Origin: Bacteroidales bacterium
Lineage (GTDB): Bacteria > Bacteroidota > Bacteroidia > Bacteroidales > F082
Direction of reading: 5' to 3'
DNA: 64,000 bases
Assembly: GCA_016282015.1 (NCBI GenBank)
Contig: JAEEJS010000064.1
Span: 1-64,000, forward strand
In this document: piece after piece, positions 22,980 through 33,693 of the stretch
Numbering within the stretch: the stretch's first letter is position 1
How the letters are laid out: every line of letters starts with the position of its first letter
The notes under the pieces: generated by a model
Database searches by the model: none
Told to the model about the DNA's origin: nothing
Seen by the model: the letters and a program-made list of their open reading frames with translations, nothing else
Made by a program: the position numbers and the translations under genes

Positions 22980-24371
22980 TCAAAAGATATAGTTGAATCC
23001 GATATACGCTTTCAAGGCGTCTCCGTCGTGCTTGTCAAGAGCTTTTGCAAACTCGGCCGAAACCACCAGATTCTTGTTCATTATGAGCTTGAGTCCGCAG
23101 CCGGCCGCAGTGTGTATGCTTTCGCCTTTGCCGCTGTAAATCAAGTCATATTCTTCGCCTGCATATTCAAAATCGTACATGGTCTCGAGCTTTTCCATGG
23201 CGGTTTTCTGCTCTTCGAGGCGGAAGGTCTGAGTCACCACGCCGGCGTCGAAGGTGGGGTTGAGGGCTACGCACCAGTTCTGGTTGATGAACTTGAAGTT
23301 GCTGATACGCCAGCGCAATTCGATGTTGGCCCAAGCCACTCCCTTGCCTATCACACCGTTGCGGTTGATGCCTCGTCCGGTGGCGGCGCCTCCGTAAGCC
23401 TCGGTGTATATCTTCTTGAAAAACATCAGGTTGGTGTTCAGCATGGCATAGTACGGGATGTCGCCGGCCAGCACGTTTTGGGCGCCTAAGCGGTAGCAGA
23501 AAGTCAGCTTGTCGCCAACCACAGGCACATAGTGATGGAAGACTCCGGTGAAGGTAAGGTGGCTGTAGTTCTTGCCGTCCATGAGGTCGGGAGCTGCAGT
23601 GAAGGTGCCTTCGAAATATATGCCCCGGGTGGGGTCGTTCTCGTAGTTTTTCGAGTCGTAGATGATGCCGGCTTTCAGCTGCGTCACATTGCCGCCGTTT
23701 TTCTCGTTTTCACGTATCAGGCCGCTCTGGCAATACAGTTCGTAAAGCGTCACCTGTCCGTCGTATTTGCTGAGGTCCACACGGCTGATGTCGTAGTTGT
23801 AATATGCCAGGCCCAAGCCGTAGCGCAGATGCTCCAGATTGCCTATCTTGCGCTGCATGCTCAAAATGGCGCGGAACTGATTGCGGTTCAAGATGTAGAA
23901 ACCGCTTTCCTTGGCCCCGGGTTCGTCTATCACCAAGGTCGGCATGTCGCCTGCAACTCCGTGAGTTACAGCCACATCCTTGTAGTAAGGCGCGGCAAAT
24001 CCGTTGAATCCGAAATTGTCGAATCTTTTATCGATGAAATAACCTAAATCGACAAAAAGCACTCCCTTGGGGATGATATTGTTCCAGTAAGAGTAGGTGC
24101 GGAAAATGCTCGAACCTTTAGTGTAAGTCGACACTTCGAAGTTCATCTTGAAGTTGTAGCCGGGATAATTCGAGCCGTCGCCATAATGGAAAATGTCAAC
24201 GCAAACTCCGTACTGGAAGCCGAGGTCGCTGTTGTAGCCCACCACCGGCAACGGGCCGAAGTTCCAGCCTTTCTTAATGATTTCGCCTTTTTCGTTTACG
24301 GGCTTTTCCTTGTTCTGGGCTGGTAATCCTAAAGTGAGGAGAAGGAGGAATAATGTAACTAACCTTTTCAT
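22980..24371 (-). CDS. BamA/TamA (Omp85)-like outer membrane protein
   Basis: Signal peptide; WNFGPLPVVGYNSDLGFQYG; C-terminal beta-barrel ending FNYIF. Confidence 0.7.
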   Translation of the reverse strand: MKRLVTLFLLLLTLGLPAQNKEKPVNEKGEIIKKGWNFGPLPVVGYNSDLGFQYGVCVDIFHYGDGSNYPGYNFKMNFEVSTYTKGSSIFRTYSYWNNIIPKGVLFVDLGYFIDKRFDNFGFNGFAAPYYKDVAVTHGVAGDMPTLVIDEPGAKESGFYILNRNQFRAILSMQRKIGNLEHLRYGLGLAYYNYDISRVDLSKYDGQVTLYELYCQSGLIRENEKNGGNVTQLKAGIIYDSKNYENDPTRGIYFEGTFTAAPDLMDGKNYSHLTFTGVFHHYVPVVGDKLTFCYRLGAQNVLAGDIPYYAMLNTNLMFFKKIYTEAYGGAATGRGINRNGVIGKGVAWANIELRWRISNFKFINQNWCVALNPTFDAGVVTQTFRLEEQKTAMEKLETMYDFEYAGEEYDLIYSGKGESIHTAAGCGLKLIMNKNLVVSAEFAKALDKHDGDALKAYIGFNYIF

Positions 24372-24375
24372 AATT

Positions 24376-24410
24376 CAACGATAACGTTAACGATAACCTT
24401 AACTGTTAGG
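24376..24410. repeat. Hexamer repeat (GTTANS)n between rsmI stop and the Omp85-like gene start
   Basis: Reverse strand GTTAAG GTTATC GTTAAC GTTATC GTTGAA. Confidence 0.75.
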
Positions 24411-25080
24411 TGAGGGAGCCTTCGAGGATGAGGACGATTTCGCCTTTGACTTCTTTTTCGGAGAAGTATTTTGTCACTTCGGACAGGGTGCCGCGAACGT
24501 TCTCCTCATGGATTTTCGTAAGTTCGCGAGCCACCGACACCTGACGGTCGGGACCGGCTGCCTCCATGAGCTGTTCCAGCGTCTTCACCAAGCGGAAAGG
24601 CGACTCGTACAGTATGGTAGTATATTCATTTTCAACAATTTGCCTGATTTTTGTCTGACGACCTTTTTTGTGAGGCAGAAAGCCTTCAAATATGAAGTGG
24701 TCAGCGGCGAGCCCCGAGTTTACGAGGGCAGGCACGAAGGCCGTGGCGCCCGGAAGGCACTCAACCTCCAGGCCGCGTTTGATGCATTCGCGAACGAGCA
24801 TGAAGCCTGGGTCGGAGATGGCCGGAGTGCCGGCATCGGTCACAAGGGCCATGCGCTCGCCGCTGGCTATACGCTCCGCTATGCGTTCCACCACCATGTG
24901 CTCATTGTTCAGATGAAACGCCAGCATAGGCTTGCTTATATCATAGTGTTTCAACAGGTTACCGCTGGTGCGCGTATCCTCGGCCAGAATCACATCCACC
25001 TCCTCGCGCAGCACCCGCAACGCCCTCAAGGTAATATCTTCCAGATTTCCAATCGGTGTCGGAACTAAGTATAATTTCAT
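24406..25080 (-). CDS. rsmI: 16S rRNA (cytidine-1402-2'-O)-methyltransferase
   Basis: LYLVPTPIGNLEDITLRALRVL; EDTRTSGNLLKHY; LVTDAGTPAISDPG. Confidence 0.96.
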   Translation of the reverse strand: MKLYLVPTPIGNLEDITLRALRVLREEVDVILAEDTRTSGNLLKHYDISKPMLAFHLNNEHMVVERIAERIASGERMALVTDAGTPAISDPGFMLVRECIKRGLEVECLPGATAFVPALVNSGLAADHFIFEGFLPHKKGRQTKIRQIVENEYTTILYESPFRLVKTLEQLMEAAGPDRQVSVARELTKIHEENVRGTLSEVTKYFSEKEVKGEIVLILEGSLT

Positions 25081-25101
25081 TTAATGTTTATTGGTTATTC
25101 A

Positions 25102-25833
25102 CTAAACAAAACGTCTCTCTACCAAGTCGTTGAGCATTCTGAACGCCTGCGACTCCACGTCCCACTGCAGCTCAATCTGAAGCTCGCTCATGTAGACCTT
25201 GGCGCCCGAAAGTGTCGGGAACTCGTTCAAAGCCTCTATCGACTTGTTGTAACGCTCAAACGAGCCGTTAAACAACTCGTTGATTATCATCATTTTATCA
25301 TTGATACCCAAGGCTGCTCTGATGTCGCTCACATGAGTGCGCTGCAAACGGGCTGCCAGGCTGTTGTCTTCGGGTTCCTCGTCTACAAACTTCGGCTCTT
25401 CTTCGACGGCCTCCGGCACGTTCTCTTGAACAGGTTCCACGCGGAAGGTCTCGTCCTCCTCGTCTTCCCAGTCTTCATCATCAAATTCCTCGTCGACCGA
25501 ATCGTTGGAGTCTTCTGCCATTTCTTCTGTCTTTTCCTCCGGAGTCTCAATCTCCAGCTCGACATCGCGGTTTATGATCTCGCCTCCCTCGTTGATCTCG
25601 GCCTTAAAGCCTTCGTCTTCAGGCATCTCAACCTCATCGAAGCTTTCCTTGCCGGCCTGATAGTCGCAGAGCAAATCGTAAATGTCGCGGGTGTGCTCCA
25701 TCATCACGTCCACATCCAGGCGGCTCATCTCACGGTCGTTGCGGTACATGTAATCGACCTGAACCATCATGCGGCCCAGCTGGCGTTTCAGCTCAAGCAC
25801 GATATTTTTTTCGTCTTTTTTTTGTGTATCCAT
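25102..25833 (-). CDS. Acidic protein of unknown function
   Basis: Asp/Glu-rich middle region; C-terminal LGINDKMMIINELFNGSFERYNKSIEALNEFPTLSGAKVYM; start trimmed to MDTQKKDEK. Confidence 0.7.
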   Translation of the reverse strand: MDTQKKDEKNIVLELKRQLGRMMVQVDYMYRNDREMSRLDVDVMMEHTRDIYDLLCDYQAGKESFDEVEMPEDEGFKAEINEGGEIINRDVELEIETPEEKTEEMAEDSNDSVDEEFDDEDWEDEEDETFRVEPVQENVPEAVEEEPKFVDEEPEDNSLAARLQRTHVSDIRAALGINDKMMIINELFNGSFERYNKSIEALNEFPTLSGAKVYMSELQIELQWDVESQAFRMLNDLVERRFV

Positions 25834-25845
25834 GATAAAAATCCC

Positions 25846-25853
25846 TATTTTTG
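25846..25853 (+). promoter_or_regulatory. -7 box (TATTTTTG) for tdk
   Basis: TAnnTTTG 40 bp upstream of the ATG. Confidence 0.5.
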
Positions 25854-25892
25854 CAATCAACAAAAGTATAAAAAAATATAATACGCCAAGTC

Positions 25893-26492
25893 ATGTTTCT
25901 CGAAAAAGATTCTCACAATAAGTCCCAAGGCTGGATAGAGGTGGTCTGCGGCTCAATGTTTTCGGGCAAAACCGAAGAATTGATACGCCGTTTGAACCGC
26001 GCCCGCATAGCCAAGCTCAGGGTGGAGATCTTCAAACCGGGAATAGACACCAGGTATTCCGAGGATGACGTGGTGTCGCACAACGACAATGCCTTGCATT
26101 CCATTCCTGTGGAGAATGCGCAGCAGATTCTTTTCTATTCCAACGAATGCGATGTGATAGGAATTGACGAGGCCCAGTTTTTCGGAAACGAGTTGATAGA
26201 TGTTTGCCAACAGCTTGCCAATCAAGGTATTAGAGTGGTGGTGGCCGGCCTCGACATGGACTTCCAAGGCAAGCCTTTCGGACCTATGCCTCAGCTTATG
26301 GCCATAGCCGAAGATGTCACCAAGGTGCACGCCATCTGTATGCGATGCGGCAGCCTGGCCCAATTCTCACACCGCACAATAGCAGGCGATAAACTGGTGG
26401 TGCTTGGCGAAACAGAAAGCTACGAGCCACTTTGCCGCGAATGTTACAACAAGGCAATGGCCGAAAAGCAACAAACTATTTCAACCCTTTGA
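25893..26492 (+). CDS. tdk: Thymidine kinase
   Basis: [26 protein letters not shown]; Cys pairs CMRCG and CREC. Confidence 0.96.
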   Translation: MFLEKDSHNKSQGWIEVVCGSMFSGKTEELIRRLNRARIAKLRVEIFKPGIDTRYSEDDVVSHNDNALHSIPVENAQQILFYSNECDVIGIDEAQFFGNELIDVCQQLANQGIRVVVAGLDMDFQGKPFGPMPQLMAIAEDVTKVHAICMRCGSLAQFSHRTIAGDKLVVLGETESYEPLCRECYNKAMAEKQQTISTL

Positions 26493-27180
26493 CAGTCGGA
26501 GTTCCCGGAACGAAATCTTTCAGGTAGAAAGGCTCAAAGTATGCCACGTCGACGAAGTCTTTGGCTTCGAGCTTGCGCTGTGCTATGACATTCATGTATT
26601 TGGCCGAGCAATGGAAGTCTTTGATGACAGTGATTTTATCGTCGTTTGCGAAGAGTTCGGCACATTTGTCGGCACCGTCGCCGAACAGATAGAGATGATG
26701 GTCTTTTTTCAAATCCGCGAAGGAATCCTTATCGATGATAACCGCTTCTGTATCCTTTATTTTATTGACATTTTCGTCGAATATTGCGGCATAGACCTCC
26801 ATGCGGCGGGCGTCTATGGCTGGAATCAGGAGGGGCTTTTTCCACTCGCTGCTCTCGGTCGATATGATGGCGGAGCCTCCGTACGCCATCGCGTGCAGCG
26901 TTTCGACTGCAATCAAAGGTTTTTCGGCAGCGTAGCAGAGTCCTTTGGCGGTGCTCACCCCTATGCGAAGGCCTGTGTACGAGCCCGGGCCCATGCTCAC
27001 GGCCACAGCGTCGAGGTCGCGGTAGGCGACGCCCGCCGCCTTCATCACCTTATCGATGAAAAGCGTAATCTTTTCTGAATGATTCTGGCCTTTGGGGTCC
27101 TCCTCGCAAGCCAAAACCTCAGCATTGTGTACCAAGGCCACCGAACAGGACGGTGTAGCAGTTTCCAGACAAAGGATCAT
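26476..27180 (-). CDS. tsaB: tRNA threonylcarbamoyladenosine biosynthesis protein TsaB
   Basis: [38 protein letters not shown]; start trimmed. Confidence 0.94.
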   Translation of the reverse strand: MILCLETATPSCSVALVHNAEVLACEEDPKGQNHSEKITLFIDKVMKAAGVAYRDLDAVAVSMGPGSYTGLRIGVSTAKGLCYAAEKPLIAVETLHAMAYGGSAIISTESSEWKKPLLIPAIDARRMEVYAAIFDENVNKIKDTEAVIIDKDSFADLKKDHHLYLFGDGADKCAELFANDDKITVIKDFHCSAKYMNVIAQRKLEAKDFVDVAYFEPFYLKDFVPGTPTVKGLK

Positions 27181-27191
27181 CTCTTGTAATT

Positions 27192-27692
27192 TTAACTTCT
27201 TTTCTTCAAAAACGACAGGAATCCCAGCACCACAGCGCAGCAGATTATGCCCATCAGCTGCCAGGTCCAAGGGCTTGGGTTGACGGTGTCGTTGTAAATC
27301 TCCATGCGGCGCTTGACCGACTGTATGATGGCGTTTGAGCTGAAAGTGGCGCCGCTGACGGCATCCACCTCAATCACCATGGCTTCGGCCGGTGTGAGCC
27401 CGTAGAATTTCTCGACAAGGCTTTCGTCGGTCACCTTACGCATGAAACGCGGGGTCTCGTCGTTGTCGAGAATGTTTATTTCGGCTATTTTGCCGTCTAC
27501 CATCTTGATTTCCAACGGAATATAGCTGTGATAGCCGATAATGTCCTTGCAATATTCTTCAGTGTAAAGCACTGTGTCGGCAGGGGCCTGTGCAGATCTG
27601 TTTCCGAAACGGTCAATGGCAAACATCACCGCAAAAAACCCTAAAGCGACCACAAAAAAGTAGTTTAAACCTCTAATAATCTTCATTTTCAA
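27192..27692 (-). CDS. FMN-binding domain protein, membrane anchored
   Basis: N-terminal TM; VDAVSGATFSSNAIIQSVKRRM (FMN_bind motif); C-terminal TM. Confidence 0.78.
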   Translation of the reverse strand: MKMKIIRGLNYFFVVALGFFAVMFAIDRFGNRSAQAPADTVLYTEEYCKDIIGYHSYIPLEIKMVDGKIAEINILDNDETPRFMRKVTDESLVEKFYGLTPAEAMVIEVDAVSGATFSSNAIIQSVKRRMEIYNDTVNPSPWTWQLMGIICCAVVLGFLSFLKKRS

Positions 27693-27729
27693 AAAGTTTT
27701 AAAAATAGCAGTCTGTAAAAATCACGCCG

Positions 27730-27737
27730 CAAAATTA
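27730..27737 (-). promoter_or_regulatory. -7 box (TAATTTTG) for the FMN-binding gene
   Basis: TAnnTTTG on the minus strand 37 bp upstream of the ATG. Confidence 0.45.
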
Positions 27738-27796
27738 CAAAAATTAGTTTTAAATGAAAATAAATTGTAATTTTGCATTTTTAAATTAGGTGTAAA

Positions 27797-29095
27797 ATGG
27801 GTAAGATTCAGGACGACGATAACCTGTATTTTCTTTCTAAGATATTCGTTGATCATCATATACGCCGCAGCTTCAAGAGATATCATGCGACTGGGAGACA
27901 CAACATTCCCAAGCCCGGAGCGTGCATATTTGCCTGCAATCACTGCAATACCCTGATGGATGCCCTGGTGTTGGTCAATTCCACCCGAAGCAAGAAGGTT
28001 TTCATAGCCAGAGGCGATATTTTCCGCCGCAGGTTTATAGCAAAGTTCCTCCGCTGGGCCAAAATTCTGCCCATTTTCCGCATGCGTGACGGCTTGGGCT
28101 CCGTCCGTGAAAAAAACGGTGACACTATAGAGCAGGCCATAGACGTGATGCACGACGAGGTGCCGCTGTTCATTTTCCCTGAGGCCACCCACCGCACCAA
28201 ACACTCGCTTCGCCAGCTGAGCAAGGGAATTTTCCATATAGTTTTGGAGGCCAACCAGAAGTATGGCGATGAAAAGCCAGTCTACATAGTGCCTACCGGT
28301 CTGGAATACGGCGATTACTTCCGCTTCCGCTCTACCGTTCTGGTCAGCTACGGCGAGCCTATCAATGTGACTGAGTATGTCAAAGCCCATAGCGAAGATC
28401 AGGAGACGACAATTATCAGCGATTTGAGAGACATTCTCACCGAGCGCATGTCGCGTCTTATCACATACATTCCCGACGACGAAGACTACGACGCCACCTG
28501 GGAGATGACAAAAATCCTGGCCGGCAACCCGCCCATCTCACTCAAGGGCCGTCTCAAGCGCAACCGTCGTTTTGTGGATAAGATAGTGAAGTTCAAGAAG
28601 CATAAGCCTGAGGAGGCCAAGAGCTTGTTCGCCAAGGTTTTAGAGTTTACCAAGCACCGTAAGGAGCAGTCCATTTCGGTCGACTCGGTGGCCAAGCGCA
28701 AGCCTCTGTGGCGCACCATCTGGAAAACGCTGATGGCTCTTGTAGGTCTGCCATTCTATCTGGCCGCGGCTCTGGTGACCAGCCCCATTTGGATAACCTC
28801 CGCCTTCATACTCGACAACCTGAAGGACAAAGCCTTCCGCAACACTGTCAACTATTGCGTGGAGCTGGTGATGCATCCTCTCATCATGGCAACCGGAGTA
28901 ACCCTGCTGTTCTGTCTGGCGCCCTGGGAGATAGCGCTTTTGGGCAGCGTTTTCCTCTACTACAGCTACGTATTGTACTTCGATTATAACGAATATATCC
29001 GCTTGTTGTCGTCCGACTGGCGATGGACCTTCAACAAGGAGTTACGGAAAGAATTCAAGGATTTGGGATTGATGGATAAAGAATGGAGAGTATAA
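27797..29095 (+). CDS. 1-acyl-sn-glycerol-3-phosphate acyltransferase-like (PlsC domain)
   Basis: CNHCNTLMDAL (HX4D-like), FPEATHRTKHSLRQLSKG. Confidence 0.8.
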   Translation: MGKIQDDDNLYFLSKIFVDHHIRRSFKRYHATGRHNIPKPGACIFACNHCNTLMDALVLVNSTRSKKVFIARGDIFRRRFIAKFLRWAKILPIFRMRDGLGSVREKNGDTIEQAIDVMHDEVPLFIFPEATHRTKHSLRQLSKGIFHIVLEANQKYGDEKPVYIVPTGLEYGDYFRFRSTVLVSYGEPINVTEYVKAHSEDQETTIISDLRDILTERMSRLITYIPDDEDYDATWEMTKILAGNPPISLKGRLKRNRRFVDKIVKFKKHKPEEAKSLFAKVLEFTKHRKEQSISVDSVAKRKPLWRTIWKTLMALVGLPFYLAAALVTSPIWITSAFILDNLKDKAFRNTVNYCVELVMHPLIMATGVTLLFCLAPWEIALLGSVFLYYSYVLYFDYNEYIRLLSSDWRWTFNKELRKEFKDLGLMDKEWRV

Positions 29096-30558
29096 GACAG
29101 TTGTTTAAGGGTTTGAGGCCTTTTCAGAAGGCCGAGTTTGGCATTATGCTCGCTTTGGCGTTTGCAATACCATTCCACTGGTATGCCGCGCAGACAGGCG
29201 AGGTGGTGCTGGCCGTTTGCGCTGTCTTGAAGTTCGTTTTCGACCAAAAATGCAAGGTTAACCCCCGTCAGCTTCGCTTCTCATGGGCCTACATCATATT
29301 CGGCCTGACCTGGCTGGTTTACCTTGTCGGCATGCTATACACCGAGGAGAAGTCGGTAGGCTGGGCTCAGGTCAGCAAAAAGCTGGGCTTTCTGGTCTTC
29401 GCCTTGGTCTTTCTGATTTCCGATATGTCGTATCTCACCAAAGAAAGGGTGAGAGCCGTATTCTACAGTCTGGTGACCGCCTGTCTGGTGTTTTTCGCCA
29501 TGAACCTGATTTGGTCGGCCTTCGACATAATGTTAGACGAGAGGGAGGAGTACAGATGGTTCTTCAACAACGGCCTGATGAGGCTTTACTATGTGCATCA
29601 CACCTATATGTCGATGTACGCCCTGCTTGCCCTGACCTTCTGTTTTGTGGACTTTTTCGAGCAAAACAACCCGAGAGTCAAGAAGTTTGAGATGGGAGCG
29701 GTGATTGTGCTTCTGCTGTTCATAGTGCTGCTCGACGCCCGTGCCGGCATACTTAGCCTGGCTTTGGAGATAGTTATCCTCTGGTTCTGGATGACTTTCG
29801 CCAAGAAGAAAATCAAGATTGGACTGATAGCCGGACTGCTGGTGGCTTTGATATCGCTGCCTTATGTGTTTACCCGAATGGATACCACTCTCGGCAAGTT
29901 CAAAAACAAGGATAATCCCGACATCAGAATGGTGTACATCAAAGGTTGCTCCAATGTGATAGAAAACAACCTCTGGTTGGGAGTGGGCACTGGCGACCGT
30001 TCGGTCGAGACCATGGCCTCGTTCGAGAATTACCGAGACAGGCTTCTCAGTCAGGTGAAGCCGTACGAGGGAGTTAAGCCTTACGACTATGAGTTGTGCA
30101 AGGACGAGCTGATAAACGAACTGTTCCTGTCTACCCGTCAGGGTCAGTGGAACGTTCCCGACGAAATGTTCTTCCATTTCATAGAAAACCAGTCGGCAGA
30201 GTATTATTGCGATGCCGCATCGGTGATGGGAATGGCCACACAATACATCTATGTGAACAATGCCATCGAACACGATGTGAACGCTCACAACCAGTATCTG
30301 GACACCATGATAAGCGTGGGTCTCATCGGCTTGCTGCTTTTGCTGGCGCATTTCCTGATACCCATGGTGTGGGCTACCAGACGCAAGCCGTTTGGCATAG
30401 TCTGTTTTTCATTGCTGTTGATAGTTATGTTCAACGCCTTGTTCGAGTCGATTTTTGAGGTGCAGATGGGCATAATCTTCTTCTGTTTCTTCAACGCTTT
30501 GCTGTTCACTCAGGCTGTCATTTACGATAAAAACAAAGAGAATGCAGGCACTGTTTAA
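29083..30558 (+). CDS. O-antigen ligase/polymerase (Wzy/WaaL-like), copy 1
   Basis: Polytopic; GVGTGDRSVETMASF...; AHNQYLDTMISVGLIGLLLLLAHF. Confidence 0.82.
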   Translation: MESIRQLFKGLRPFQKAEFGIMLALAFAIPFHWYAAQTGEVVLAVCAVLKFVFDQKCKVNPRQLRFSWAYIIFGLTWLVYLVGMLYTEEKSVGWAQVSKKLGFLVFALVFLISDMSYLTKERVRAVFYSLVTACLVFFAMNLIWSAFDIMLDEREEYRWFFNNGLMRLYYVHHTYMSMYALLALTFCFVDFFEQNNPRVKKFEMGAVIVLLLFIVLLDARAGILSLALEIVILWFWMTFAKKKIKIGLIAGLLVALISLPYVFTRMDTTLGKFKNKDNPDIRMVYIKGCSNVIENNLWLGVGTGDRSVETMASFENYRDRLLSQVKPYEGVKPYDYELCKDELINELFLSTRQGQWNVPDEMFFHFIENQSAEYYCDAASVMGMATQYIYVNNAIEHDVNAHNQYLDTMISVGLIGLLLLLAHFLIPMVWATRRKPFGIVCFSLLLIVMFNALFESIFEVQMGIIFFCFFNALLFTQAVIYDKNKENAGTV

Positions 30559-31969
30559 AGATATAAAACCCTTCGAGAAGCTGGAGTTCGCCGCCATGCT
30601 GGCACTCGCGCTCGCCATACCTTTCCACTGGTTTGCGGCTCAGGTAGGCGAGGCCTTGCTGCTGGTGTGCGCCTTTTTGAAGGTGGTCTTCGAACAGAAA
30701 TTCCATTGGAACAAGGCCCAGATGAAATACAAATGGGTTTACATCATTTACGCCTCCACCTGGCTGATGTACCTGATCGGCATGCTTTACACCGACAACC
30801 ATGGGTTCGGATGGATACAGGTGAGCAAAAAGCTCGGTTTCCTGATATTCCCGGCCATTTTCCTGTTCTCCGACATGTCGTATCTGTCAAAAGACAGGAT
30901 AAAAGCCATAGGCAAGGTGTTTGTGGCGGGTTGCCTGCTGTTTTTCTTCATGAACATGGGCTACGCCTTGTACGATGTGCTCTTCAACGGAGCGACCAAC
31001 GAGCGCTTTTTCGACCAAGGCCTGATGAAGCTTTACTATGTGCAGCACAGTTATGTGGCCATGTACGCCGGTCTGGGCATGATGTTCTGCTTTGTCGAAA
31101 TATTCGAAAACAACAGCCGTAAGGTAAAGATATTCAATATCATAGCCTATGTTCTGCTGTTTGTCCTCAGCATATTGATGAGGTCGAGGGCTGGGCTGCT
31201 TTGCCTTGCCATACTGCTTGTCTTGCAGTGGATTTGGCTGTTCTTCATAATGAAAAAGAAGAAAACCGGCCTGATCATAGGCGGTTTGCTGGTGGCGGCC
31301 ATGGCTGGCTCCATTGTGCTGTTCCCACAGAGTTACAAGAGGATTTCAAGCACTGTCAAGGAAATCAGCTCTGAGTATTCTTCCGACCACCGTCTGGTGC
31401 AGTTTAAAGGATACCGCAAGCTTTTGAAGGAACACTGGCTGTTTGGAGTGGGCACAGGCGACCGTACCGACATGACACAGCAGTCGTATTATGATTACAA
31501 GGATGGCATAGTGGAGATAATAGGTGAGGATATGGCCGTTGTCATAGATCAAGTAATTGACAATCAGTGGTATGAGCCCTCCAGCAGCATGCGCGACTAC
31601 ATCTACCGGAAAGCCGAGCTTATGGGCAAGGATCCTGAGGTTGTCACAGGCCAACTGGTTGAATATCAGTTTATCAGATATGCCATCGACAGGGAAATCA
31701 ACGCTCACAACATGTTTTTCGAGACCATCATAAGCATCGGTATCATTGGCTTGCTGCTTTTGCTGGCCTATTTCGTGATACCTTTGGTTTTATGGATCAA
31801 AACCAAGAGGTTCGACATGCTTTACTTCTCGTTTTTGATAATGATAGCCTTCAACATGATGTTCGAGTCGGTGTTTGAGGTTCAGATGGGCATCATCTTC
31901 TTCTGCTTCTTCAACATGCTGTTTTTCACCAAAGTTTTTGTAAATGATAATCCAAAAATAACAGAATAA
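30542..31969 (+). CDS. O-antigen ligase/polymerase (Wzy/WaaL-like), copy 2
   Basis: Tandem paralog; GVGTGDRTDMTQQSYYDY; AHNMFFETIISIGIIGLLLLLAYF. Confidence 0.82.
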   Translation: MQALFKDIKPFEKLEFAAMLALALAIPFHWFAAQVGEALLLVCAFLKVVFEQKFHWNKAQMKYKWVYIIYASTWLMYLIGMLYTDNHGFGWIQVSKKLGFLIFPAIFLFSDMSYLSKDRIKAIGKVFVAGCLLFFFMNMGYALYDVLFNGATNERFFDQGLMKLYYVQHSYVAMYAGLGMMFCFVEIFENNSRKVKIFNIIAYVLLFVLSILMRSRAGLLCLAILLVLQWIWLFFIMKKKKTGLIIGGLLVAAMAGSIVLFPQSYKRISSTVKEISSEYSSDHRLVQFKGYRKLLKEHWLFGVGTGDRTDMTQQSYYDYKDGIVEIIGEDMAVVIDQVIDNQWYEPSSSMRDYIYRKAELMGKDPEVVTGQLVEYQFIRYAIDREINAHNMFFETIISIGIIGLLLLLAYFVIPLVLWIKTKRFDMLYFSFLIMIAFNMMFESVFEVQMGIIFFCFFNMLFFTKVFVNDNPKITE

Positions 31970-33675
31970 TGAAAAAATATCTGACATTGGTTGTTTTGGT
32001 TTTGTGGGCGTTTGCCTCAAAGGCGCAGGAACTTCAGCTGCCCTTGAACAACGACTACAAGATAGAGATTGACGCTGCGGCTTACAGCTCCGATTACAAG
32101 TTCCACACGGCTTTCAGGGCCTGGTCGGAGCATCAGTTCGAAGGCATACTCAACTTAGACTCCATCAACAACTTGCATCGCATCCCCATACACCGTCAGG
32201 GCAAGTTCTCAAACTATATCCTCAACTCCATTCTGAACGACGATTTCATAAGAGTGAAGGGCGACGGTTATTATGTGGCCATCAATCCTGTCATAGATTT
32301 TGAGATAGGTTCGGACGGCAACCGCACCACCTGGGTCAACACCCGTGGAGCCGAAATCAAGGGAACCATAGGTAAAAAATTCGCCTTTTACACCAATATT
32401 CGTGAAAATCAGGCGGTTTTCCCGGAATATATCGACAAGTATTGCGACGAGCACCGTGTGGTGCCCGGACAGGGCTTCGCCAACCGTTACAAAACCAACG
32501 GCCGCGATTTCACCAATGCCTCGGCTTACATAGCCTTCCGCCCGGTCAAGTGGTTTGACGCCACCTTGGGTTACGGCAAAAACTTCATTGGCGACGGCTA
32601 CCGCTCGCTCATTTTGTCGGACAATGCAGCCAACTACCCCTATCTGAAGCTGAGAGCCGACTTCTGGCGCATACAGTACACCTGTCTGTACGCCGAGATG
32701 ACCGACCGCAACACTGTTTTGGCCGACAATACCTACGCCCGCAAATGGGCTGTGATGCACTTTTTGGATTTTGCCATCACCAACCGTTTCAACCTGGGAC
32801 TGTTCGACGCTGTGATGGCCTCGGCCCAGACTCACCAGCAGGTGATGGTAAACGATTCCACCTACACCACCATCGACATGCGTCGCGGTTTTGACTTCCA
32901 GTACATCAACCCTATAATCTTCCTACGTTCGGCCGAATATTATGCAGGCAGTTCGCCCGACAATGCCATGCTGGGCATCAACCTGAGCTATATAGTCGGC
33001 AAGCACACCACCATCTACGGACAGTTTGTGCTCGATGAAATGACAGTCAGCCGTTTTTTGGCATTCAAGGGATATGCTGCCAACAAGCAGGCCTATCAGC
33101 TGGGTGTCAAGAGCTACGACTGCTTCGGAGTGAAGAATCTGTTCCTTCAGCTGGAAGGCAACATAGTACGTCCTTACATGTATTCACACACCCCTCAGGG
33201 TACCCAAAACGCTGTGGGTGAAGACAACTATGCCCACTACAACGAGCCTCTGGCACACCCTTGGGGCGGCAACCTGTGGGAGATGGTGGCAAGAGCCCAG
33301 TACAACCGCAACCGCTGGTATTTCCAGTATAAGCTCAACTACGGACAGTACGGTGACGACTACCGATGGGATGCCGACAACAACATTTGGGTGTGGGCCA
33401 ACTACGGTCACAATGTGTACAACGACTACCGCACAGCCATACAGATTGAAGGTTACGACAAAGACGACGGGCACTTCCTGCTGACCGGCCGCAAAACCAC
33501 CGTCATGTACAACGACCTGATAGTGTCATACCTGGTCAATCCGGCCTACAACATGAACCTCTTTGCCGAAGTGGCTCACCGTCATTACGCCACCGAAGGC
33601 CTTCCCGACGACAACACCTTCATCTTCAGCATAGGTCTCCGCACCAGCCTCGACAGAAAGTATTACGATTTTTGA
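31969..33675 (+). CDS. RemB/Wzi-like outer membrane beta-barrel protein
   Basis: Signal peptide; PVKWFDATLGYGKNFIGDGYRSLILSDNAANYPYLKLRADFWRIQY. Confidence 0.75.
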   Translation: MKKYLTLVVLVLWAFASKAQELQLPLNNDYKIEIDAAAYSSDYKFHTAFRAWSEHQFEGILNLDSINNLHRIPIHRQGKFSNYILNSILNDDFIRVKGDGYYVAINPVIDFEIGSDGNRTTWVNTRGAEIKGTIGKKFAFYTNIRENQAVFPEYIDKYCDEHRVVPGQGFANRYKTNGRDFTNASAYIAFRPVKWFDATLGYGKNFIGDGYRSLILSDNAANYPYLKLRADFWRIQYTCLYAEMTDRNTVLADNTYARKWAVMHFLDFAITNRFNLGLFDAVMASAQTHQQVMVNDSTYTTIDMRRGFDFQYINPIIFLRSAEYYAGSSPDNAMLGINLSYIVGKHTTIYGQFVLDEMTVSRFLAFKGYAANKQAYQLGVKSYDCFGVKNLFLQLEGNIVRPYMYSHTPQGTQNAVGEDNYAHYNEPLAHPWGGNLWEMVARAQYNRNRWYFQYKLNYGQYGDDYRWDADNNIWVWANYGHNVYNDYRTAIQIEGYDKDDGHFLLTGRKTTVMYNDLIVSYLVNPAYNMNLFAEVAHRHYATEGLPDDNTFIFSIGLRTSLDRKYYDF

Positions 33676-33693
33676 TAAAAGCTTGGAGCAGCA

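Noticed and set aside
26476-26492. 17-bp convergent overlap of tdk and tsaB 3' ends
   Set aside because: Short convergent overlaps are common in compact bacterial genomes.
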